From an uncultured Prosthecobacter sp. (GTDB lineage Bacteria; Verrucomicrobiota; Verrucomicrobiia; Verrucomicrobiales; Verrucomicrobiaceae): a DNA stretch of 12,092 nt. A model generated the notes under the pieces. That model worked only from the letters and a program-made list of their open reading frames with translations. It had not been told where the DNA came from and did not search any database. Location of the stretch: contig CANNUR010000077.1 in the NCBI GenBank assembly GCA_947523045.1, forward strand, positions 1 to 12,092. The letters run 5' to 3'. The translations under genes were made by a program, and so were the position numbers. This document shows, piece by piece, positions 6,291-12,092 of the stretch (its first letter is position 1; each line of letters starts with the position of its first letter).

Positions 6291-9200
6291 ATGAACTTTT
6301 CCTCCTTCTTCATCACGCGCCCGATCTTCGCCGGCGTGCTGTCGCTGCTCATCTTCATCCTGGGTGGCATTTCCCTCTTCCAGCTGCCGATCTCCGAGTA
6401 TCCGGAGGTGGCGCCGCCGACGGTGATCGTCACCGCCACCTACCCGGGCGCCAACCCGAAGACGATCGCGGAAACGGTGGCCTCGCCGATCGAGCAGGCG
6501 ATCAACGGCACCGAGAACATGCTGTACATGTCCTCGCAGAGCACGGCCAACGGGGTGATGACCCTGACCGTCACCTTCAAGCTCGGCACCGATCTCGACC
6601 TCGCCCAGGTGCAGGTGCAGAACCGCGTCTCGCAGGTGCTGCCCAAGCTGCCGGAGGAGGTGCGCCGCTTTGGGGTGACGACGGTGAAATCCTCGCCCGA
6701 CCTGACCCTGGTCGTGCACCTGCTGTCGCCGAACGACCGCTACGACGAGCTGTACCTGCGCAACTACGCCACCCTCAATGTCAAGGACGAGCTGGCGCGC
6801 CTGCCCGGTGTCGGCCAGGTGCAGCTCTTCGGCGGCGGCGAGTACGCGATGCGCGTGTGGATCGATCCCGACAAGGCGGCCTCGCGCGGCCTGACCTCGT
6901 CGGACATCGTCAACGCCATCCGCGAGCAGAACGTCCAGGTCGCCTCGGGCGTGATCGGCCAGCAGCCGGTGCGCAAGGATGTACCCTTCGAACTCACCGT
7001 CAACGCCAAGGGACGCCTGGTCAGCGAGCAGGAGTTTGAGAACATCATCGTCAAGGTCGGGCCGCAGGGCGACAAGCTCCGGCTCAAGGACCTGGCGCGC
7101 ATCGAGCTCGGCTCCAGCGAGTACGCCCTGCGCAGCCTGATCAACAACAAGCGCGCGGTCGGCATCCCGGTCTTTCAGTTGCCCGGTGCCAACGCGCTGT
7201 CGCTGTCGCAGGCGGTGCGCGCGAAGATGGAGGAGTTGAAGCAGAAGTTCCCCGAGGGCGTCGATTACACGATCGCCTATGACCCGACGGTCTTCGTCAA
7301 CAAGTCGATCGACGCGGTCATTCACACCCTGCTGGAGGCGGTGCTGCTGGTGGTGCTGGTCGTCGTGCTCTTCCTGCAGACCTGGCGTGCCTCGATCATC
7401 CCGCTGGCGGCGGTGCCGGTGTCGCTGATCGGCACCTTCGCGGTGATGCACATGCTCGGCTTCTCGATCAACAACCTGTCGCTGTTCGGCCTGGTCTTGG
7501 CGATCGGCATCGTCGTCGACGACGCCATCGTCGTCGTCGAAAACGTCGAGCGCCACATCCGCAATGGCCTGCGCCCGGTGGAGGCCACCAAGGAGGCGAT
7601 GAAGGAGGTGACCGGCCCGATCATCGCGGTCGCCCTGGTGCTCTGCGCGGTCTTCATCCCGACCGCCTTCATCAGCGGCCTGAGCGGCCAGTTCTACAAG
7701 CAGTTTGCCGTCACCATCGCCATTTCCACGGTGATCTCGGCGATCAACTCGCTGACCCTGTCGCCGGCGCTGTCGGCCCTGCTGCTGCACGCCCACGATG
7801 ACAAGAAGGACCTGGTCTCGCGCATGATCGACGCCCTGTTTGGCTGGTTCTTCCGGCCCTTCAACCGCTTCTTCGAATGGTCGTCGAACGTTTACGTCGG
7901 GTGGGTCAAGCGCATCGTCCGCTTCAGCGCCGTGGCCCTGCTGCTCTACGGCGGCTTGGTTTGGGCGACCTGGAAGGGCTTTGAGATCGTGCCCACCGGC
8001 TTCGTGCCTGGACAGGACAAGCAGTACCTGGTCGGCTTCGCCCAGCTGCCCGACGGCTCCTCGCTCGATCGCACCGAGGACGTCATGCGGCGCATGTCGG
8101 ACATTGCCCTCGCCCATCCCGGCGTGAAGGACGCCATCGCCTTCCCGGGCCTGTCGATCCACGGCTTCAGCATCAGCCCGAACAGCGGCATCGTCTTCGT
8201 CGGGCTCGACGACTTTGAAGAGCGCACGACGCCCGAGTTGACAGGCGACGCCATTGCCGGCGCGCTCAACGGCAAGTTTGCGGCGATCCAGGACGCCATG
8301 GTGCTGGTGCTGTCGCCACCGCCGGTCAATGGCATCGGCACCTCGAACGGCTTCAAAATGATGATTCAGGACCGTGGCGACCAAGGTTATGCGGCGCTGT
8401 ATCAGGCGACCCAGTCGCTCGTTGGCGCCGCCTACGGCAGCGGCAAGCTGCACCAGGTGTATTCCGGCTACACGGTGAACGTGCCGCAGTTGGAGGCCGA
8501 CGTCGATCGCGAGAAGGCGAAGGTGCAGGGCGTGCCGCTGGCCAACCTGTTCGAGACCCTGCAGATCAACCTCGGCAGCCTGTATGTGAATGACTTCAAT
8601 CGTTTCGGCCGCACCTACCAGGTCATTGCCCAGGCCGAACCGCAGTTTCGCGATGATGTCCAGGACATCACCCGCCTGAAAACCCGCAACGCCGCCGGTG
8701 ACATGGTGCCGGTGGGGGCGCTGGTGACGGTGAACGAGAGTTTTGGACCGGATCGCGTCAGCCATTACAACGGCTACCTGGCGGCCGACCTCAACGGCGC
8801 GCCGCTGCCGCCGCTCAGCTCGGGCCAGGGCGAGGCGGTCATCACCGAGCTGGCGAAGAATCTGCCGCCGGGGTTTGAGTTCCAGTGGACCGACCTGACC
8901 TATCAGAAGATCATTGCCGGCAACACCGCGATGTTCATCTACCCGCTGTGCATCCTGCTGGTGTTCATGGTGCTGGCGGCCCAGTATGAAAGCCTGCGCC
9001 TGCCGCTGGCCATCATCCTCATCGTGCCGCTCTGCCTGCTGTTCGCGCTGGCCGGCGTGCATCTGGCCGGGGGCGACAACAACATCTTCACCCAGATCGG
9101 CTTCATTGTGCTCATCGGTCTGGCCTGCAAAAACGCGATCCTCATCGTCGAGTTCGCCAAGGAGCGTCACGAGCACGGTGCCTCGGCCTTCGACGCCGCG

Positions 9201-9428
9201 CTTGAGGCCTGCCGCCTGCGCCTGCGCCCGATCCTGATGACGTCGATCGCCTTCATTGCCGGCGTGTACCCGCTCGTCATCAGCACGGGCGCCGGTGCCG
9301 AGATGCGGCGTGCCATGGGCACGGCCGTGTTTGCCGGCATGATCGGCGTCACCCTGCTCGGTCTCTTCCTGACCCCGGTTTTTTATGTGCTGATGATGAA
9401 GCTCGGCAAAAAGCCGCAGGTGCATTAA
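6291..9428 (+). CDS. RND (HAE-1) multidrug efflux transporter, MexF/OqxB-like
   Basis: A 1045-residue inner-membrane proton/drug antiporter of normal, intact length. It opens with MNFSSFFITRPIFAGVLSLL and has the two-fold RND architecture. TM1 is followed by a large periplasmic porter domain (about 35-335). TM2-6 come next, with TM4 LAIGIVVDDAIVVVENVE carrying the proton-relay pair Asp410-Asp411 (AcrB Asp407-Asp408). The second half starts after the hydrophilic 500-540 linker. In TM10, GLACKNAILIVEF places Lys947 at AcrB Lys940. RLRPILMTS provides Arg977 and Thr984, equivalent to AcrB Arg971 and Thr978. All key proton-translocation residues are thus present and the pump should be functional. 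Whole segments (FLQTWRASIIPL, AFISGLSGQFYKQFA, PTGFVPGQDKQYLV) read like MexF, whose system exports chloramphenicol, fluoroquinolones and trimethoprim in Pseudomonas; the substrates here are not determined. It sits between the adaptor (25 bp upstream) and the channel gene (17 bp downstream). Confidence 0.97.
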   Translation: MNFSSFFITRPIFAGVLSLLIFILGGISLFQLPISEYPEVAPPTVIVTATYPGANPKTIAETVASPIEQAINGTENMLYMSSQSTANGVMTLTVTFKLGTDLDLAQVQVQNRVSQVLPKLPEEVRRFGVTTVKSSPDLTLVVHLLSPNDRYDELYLRNYATLNVKDELARLPGVGQVQLFGGGEYAMRVWIDPDKAASRGLTSSDIVNAIREQNVQVASGVIGQQPVRKDVPFELTVNAKGRLVSEQEFENIIVKVGPQGDKLRLKDLARIELGSSEYALRSLINNKRAVGIPVFQLPGANALSLSQAVRAKMEELKQKFPEGVDYTIAYDPTVFVNKSIDAVIHTLLEAVLLVVLVVVLFLQTWRASIIPLAAVPVSLIGTFAVMHMLGFSINNLSLFGLVLAIGIVVDDAIVVVENVERHIRNGLRPVEATKEAMKEVTGPIIAVALVLCAVFIPTAFISGLSGQFYKQFAVTIAISTVISAINSLTLSPALSALLLHAHDDKKDLVSRMIDALFGWFFRPFNRFFEWSSNVYVGWVKRIVRFSAVALLLYGGLVWATWKGFEIVPTGFVPGQDKQYLVGFAQLPDGSSLDRTEDVMRRMSDIALAHPGVKDAIAFPGLSIHGFSISPNSGIVFVGLDDFEERTTPELTGDAIAGALNGKFAAIQDAMVLVLSPPPVNGIGTSNGFKMMIQDRGDQGYAALYQATQSLVGAAYGSGKLHQVYSGYTVNVPQLEADVDREKAKVQGVPLANLFETLQINLGSLYVNDFNRFGRTYQVIAQAEPQFRDDVQDITRLKTRNAAGDMVPVGALVTVNESFGPDRVSHYNGYLAADLNGAPLPPLSSGQGEAVITELAKNLPPGFEFQWTDLTYQKIIAGNTAMFIYPLCILLVFMVLAAQYESLRLPLAIILIVPLCLLFALAGVHLAGGDNNIFTQIGFIVLIGLACKNAILIVEFAKERHEHGASAFDAALEACRLRLRPILMTSIAFIAGVYPLVISTGAGAEMRRAMGTAVFAGMIGVTLLGLFLTPVFYVLMMKLGKKPQVH

Positions 9429-9445
9429 CCTAGCCCCACGTTCCC

Positions 9446-10951
9446 ATGCGCTTCCTGATCCTTCTCCTCGCCGCCACGGCCGCGACCGCCCAGGTCGGTC
9501 CCGATTACCAGCGGCCCGACACCGCCGTGCCACCCCAGTTCAAGGGCGTCACTTGGCGACCGGCGAATCCGGCCGCCCATTTGCCGAAGGGCGAGTGGTG
9601 GAAGGTGTTTCGCGATGCCAAGCTCAACGACTTGATGGGGCGCGCCGGTGCCGCCAACCAGGATTTGAAGGCGGCGCTGGCCCGCTTTGAACAGGCGCGT
9701 GCGGCGGCGCGCGTGGCGCGTGGCGACTACCTGCCGACGCTCAGCCTGCCGCTCAGTGCCGACCGCCAGCGCACCTCGGAGAATCAGCCCTCGCCGATCC
9801 CGCTCAACGGCCTGCGTTATGACGGCCCGGCCTACAACGCCATGGCCGATTTCGGCTGGGAGCTGGATCTCTGGGGCAAGATCCGCCGCGCCAACGAGGG
9901 TGCGCGTGCCGATGCCGTGGCCGCGGCCGATGCGGTGCACAATGTCCTGCTCGGCATCCAGGCCGAAGTGGCGTCGAACTACTTTCAACTGCGCGCGCTC
10001 GATCAGGAAATCCGGCTCGTGCGCGAGGCGGTCGCCCTGCGCGGCGAGGCCCTCAAAATTGCCCAGGCGCGCGTGCGCGCCGGGGCCGGCAGCGAACTCG
10101 AGCAGGCCCAGGCCGAGGCCGAGGTGGCCAGCGCCGAGGCGGAGATTTCCACCCTGCAGGCGCGGCGCGACCAGTTGGAAAATGTCCTGGCCATCCTCAC
10201 CGGCAGCAATGCGGCGATCTTCCGCCTGCCGATCGGCTCGGCACCGCCCGCGCCGCCGTCGCTGCCAGCCGGTCTGCCCAGCGACCTGATTGAGCGCCGC
10301 CCCGACATCGCCCAGGCCGAGCGCGCCCTCGCCGCCGCCACCGCACGCATCGGGGTCGCCCGGGCGCAGTTTTTCCCCAGCCTGCGCCTGCTGGGGCGCG
10401 GCGGCTACCAAAGCATGGAACTCGATGCCCTGCTGCAACCGGCCTCGGTGATGTGGAGCTACGGTCCAAGCCTGAGCGTGCCGCTGTTTGCCGGTGGTAA
10501 AAACCGCTTCAACCTGGAGAAGGCGCGCGCGGTCCACGATGAGGCCCTGGCCGGCTGGCGCCAAGCCTTTCTCTCCGCCGTCGCCGATGTCGAAACCAGC
10601 CTGTCGGCGATCCGCCATCTCGCGGTCGCTCACGAGGCCCAGCAGCGCGCGCGCAGCAGTGCCGAACGCGCTGCCGCGTTGGCGAAAACCCGTTACGAGG
10701 CGGGCACCAGCCCCTACCTCGACGTCATCGAAGCGAACCGCACGGCTCTGGCCATGCAGCGTGCCACGGCCCAGACCTCCGGTCAGCGTCTGGCGGCCAG
10801 CGTAGCCCTGGTCAAGGCTCTCGGCGGCGGCTGGCAGGCGACCACTCCCTTGCCAACTGTGGAGCCGGACCCTGCGGCGCAACTCGCGCCCGAGGGCGAG
10901 TCCAAGCGCGGGTTGCTGGGTCGTTTGAAGGGCTTGTTCCGTCGGGGGTAA
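9446..10951 (+). CDS. Outer-membrane efflux channel (OprM/NodT-type, TolC superfamily)
   Basis: A 501-residue outer-membrane factor that completes the tripartite pump. A signal peptide (MRFLILLLAATAATA) is followed directly by QVGPDYQRP, the family's usual mature start. Most OprM/NodT proteins have a lipidated Cys just before VGPDY; here the sequence is Ala-Gln and no lipobox exists, so cleavage by signal peptidase I and a non-lipidated channel are expected. Two OEP repeats are visible: the first with WWKVFRDAKLNDLM, then FGWELDLWGKIRRA (136-149); the second with LIERRPDIAQAERALAAATA (281-300) and QFFPSLRLLGRGGY. Next come YGPSLSVPLFAGGKN and TRYEAGTSPYLDVIEA (415-430). The usual end, ALVKALGGGW, is at about 454-463, but some 38 residues follow and finish with a strongly basic KRGLLGRLKGLFRRG. 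The ATG at 9446 lies 17 bp after the RND stop; no Shine-Dalgarno motif is seen. Confidence 0.95.
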   Translation: MRFLILLLAATAATAQVGPDYQRPDTAVPPQFKGVTWRPANPAAHLPKGEWWKVFRDAKLNDLMGRAGAANQDLKAALARFEQARAAARVARGDYLPTLSLPLSADRQRTSENQPSPIPLNGLRYDGPAYNAMADFGWELDLWGKIRRANEGARADAVAAADAVHNVLLGIQAEVASNYFQLRALDQEIRLVREAVALRGEALKIAQARVRAGAGSELEQAQAEAEVASAEAEISTLQARRDQLENVLAILTGSNAAIFRLPIGSAPPAPPSLPAGLPSDLIERRPDIAQAERALAAATARIGVARAQFFPSLRLLGRGGYQSMELDALLQPASVMWSYGPSLSVPLFAGGKNRFNLEKARAVHDEALAGWRQAFLSAVADVETSLSAIRHLAVAHEAQQRARSSAERAAALAKTRYEAGTSPYLDVIEANRTALAMQRATAQTSGQRLAASVALVKALGGGWQATTPLPTVEPDPAAQLAPEGESKRGLLGRLKGLFRRG

Positions 10952-11067
10952 TGGGACGGGCGACCGGTTTGCGGAGCGGACGTGAAGGGGGCTGCTCTTT
11001 GGGCGTGGTCATGAGCCGTCCTTCGCCGTACTGAGAGCCGGCGAAGGGGGCGGCAGGCGCTGAAGGG
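10952..11067. other. Convergent intergenic gap, no recognisable element
   Basis: This 116-bp gap separates the stop of the channel gene from the stop of the convergent phosphatase gene. Both transcripts should end here, but I find no stem-loop followed by a T-run on either strand. There is no small ORF with supportable coding character and no repeat. Termination may be Rho-dependent. Confidence 0.5.
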
Positions 11068-12092
11068 TTAGCGCAGCGGTGTCTCGATTCGCCGTGGTGG
11101 GCGGCCCTTGTCTTGCTCGCATTCCCAATTGACCCACAGCTTTTCATCGCTGCCGTGTTGCAGCCATGCAAAATTGCGGCAGCGCAAAAATTTGTCCTCT
11201 GCTCCCTGGGGGCGTGTCAGGCCTGCGGAAACCGGCTGGGCACGGATGCTGTAGTCTTCGTCCGAGCTCAGCGTGCAGACACCCGCCCACTCGATCCGCG
11301 TGGGGGGCGGATGCATGATGCCCGAGGAAATGATCTGGGCGATTTCGGTTTTTTTCTCCTGGTGATTGAGGAAGCCGAGGGCGCCGACGTGGACATCGCC
11401 AGACAGCAGGGTCACCCGGCGATAACCCTTGGTGTGCAGCCAATCAAAAAGGTGGTGCACGAAGCGTGCGCGTTCGCCCTCGTGGTTCGTGTCGTTCCAA
11501 TGGTCGCGCAGATCGTCCTCCAGACTGTGCTCGCCTTGGAGGGTGCTGGCAAAGTGGGCGAACCTGCGATAAACCAGCGGGACGGGCGAGATGACGAGCA
11601 GCGTTGCCTGCGGATCCGCCTGCTGGCTGGCCCACTTCTCGATTTGAGTCCACTGGGTTTCGTCCATGATGCGCCTTGGCTGCCGGTGGGTGCGATGATC
11701 GAGTGCCAGAATGGCGAAGGGGCCGAAGCGCAGACCTTGGGAAAAATGCCGTGGGCCACTGGCACGTCCACCGTCGAGCAGGGAGCGATTTCCCGTGCCG
11801 CGCAGTTGGTGCCAGATGAAGGCCTGCTTGGCCGCTTGAAAGGCCTGCTTGTAGTAGGGTTGATCGGCCTCAGGGGCCTCATAGGATCCCCAGCCGTCGT
11901 AGATGTCGTGGTCATCCCAGATCATCACACTGGGAATGCTCGCCATCATTTGAATCATGGGTTCATGAATGGATTCCTTGATGGCGACCCAGCTCTTCAA
12001 GTACTGCTCCGTGTAGCTGCTCAGAAAGGCCTCGTCCGTGGGTGCCTGCTTGCGCCGTTGTCCGGGCTTCAGCCAAGTCCAGAGGCCAAAGT
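11068..12092 (-). CDS. PhoD-like metallophosphatase (alkaline phosphatase D family), C-terminal part, cut by window edge
   Basis: About 340 C-terminal residues of a calcineurin-fold phosphatase/phosphodiesterase. The frame runs open to base 12092, so the N-terminus (signal sequence and first metal-binding motif) lies outside. Metal-site motifs visible are MIWDDHDIYDGWGSY (coded near 11925-11881) and LLSGDVHVGAL (near 11406-11374), plus LDHRTHRQP. This order and spacing (WDDHD, then a downstream GDVH) is that of MPP_PhoD/PhoD-like proteins, which hydrolyse phosphate mono- or diesters using Fe/Ca-type metal sites. Family members without a Tat signal are also common, and secretion cannot be judged here. 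The segment FLSSYTEQYLKSW before the motif also fits the family. The gene is convergent with the efflux operon and functionally unrelated to it. Its base composition is lower in GC than its neighbours (one 60-bp sample at 11941-12000 counts 28 G+C), which may reflect different ancestry. Confidence 0.87.
   Translation of the reverse strand, partial: FGLWTWLKPGQRRKQAPTDEAFLSSYTEQYLKSWVAIKESIHEPMIQMMASIPSVMIWDDHDIYDGWGSYEAPEADQPYYKQAFQAAKQAFIWHQLRGTGNRSLLDGGRASGPRHFSQGLRFGPFAILALDHRTHRQPRRIMDETQWTQIEKWASQQADPQATLLVISPVPLVYRRFAHFASTLQGEHSLEDDLRDHWNDTNHEGERARFVHHLFDWLHTKGYRRVTLLSGDVHVGALGFLNHQEKKTEIAQIISSGIMHPPPTRIEWAGVCTLSSDEDYSIRAQPVSAGLTRPQGAEDKFLRCRNFAWLQHGSDEKLWVNWECEQDKGRPPRRIETPLR

Noticed and set aside
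5090..6439. A 449-codon minus-strand frame opposite the adaptor gene
   Set aside because: Same cause: low-complexity Arg/His/Gly/Leu translation antisense to a recognisable protein. No start context or domain supports it.
7512..7523. Perfect 12-bp palindrome GTCGTCGACGAC within a GTC/GAC-rich stretch
   Set aside because: It is fully explained by codons for the Val-Val-Asp-Asp of the RND TM4 proton-relay motif.
6174..9533. A 1119-codon open frame on the minus strand opposite the RND pump gene
   Set aside because: It is antisense to a full-length, motif-perfect RND gene. Its product is rich in Arg, Gln, His, Asp and Gly without domain motifs or membrane segments, as expected when GC-rich codons leave few stops on the complementary strand.

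Overview
The window is high-GC bacterial DNA from a Gram-negative (diderm) organism. It is densely coding, with nine protein genes, two of them cut by the window edges. No tRNA, rRNA, CRISPR array, insertion sequence or phage gene is visible. A Verrucomicrobiota (Opitutaceae-like) or related PVC-group origin fits best. The evidence is a secreted PQQ-type beta-propeller protein opening with a W-x-R-F-R-G-P-x-G-S-G motif, high GC, and starts with no good Shine-Dalgarno sequence. This is an inference from protein style, not a phylogenetic placement.

Layout. At the left edge, on the minus strand, is the N-terminal half of a class I DAHP synthase, the entry enzyme of aromatic amino acid synthesis. 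Divergent from it is an MnmM/YtqB-type tRNA methyltransferase (600-1214, +). That gene converges on a secreted PQQ-like beta-propeller protein (1227-2516, -). A two-gene plus-strand unit follows: a SnoaL/NTF2-fold ketosteroid-isomerase-related protein (2618-3040) and a 12-TM MFS transporter (3051-4322) with a histidine-rich central loop.

The core of the window is a complete tripartite efflux locus (4457-10951, +). It runs TetR-family regulator, membrane-fusion lipoprotein, MexF/OqxB-type RND transporter, OprM/NodT-type outer-membrane channel. The four genes are separated by 42, 25 and 17 bp. The regulator resembles NemR, the electrophile/hypochlorite sensor, and keeps the cysteine that aligns with NemR Cys106. 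Two related inverted repeats lie just upstream of the regulator and just upstream of the adaptor gene, as expected for an autoregulated repressor that also controls the pump. The three structural proteins together would span inner membrane, periplasm and outer membrane and export small hydrophobic compounds.

At the right edge, on the minus strand and convergent with the channel gene, is the C-terminal part of a PhoD-like metallophosphatase. Its base composition is clearly less GC-rich than the rest.

Intergenic gaps are short (at most 134 bp). I see no convincing intrinsic terminator. The most interesting point is the pairing of a NemR-like cysteine-bearing TetR regulator with a MexEF-OprN-like pump, with putative operators visible. 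The rest looks like ordinary genome content.
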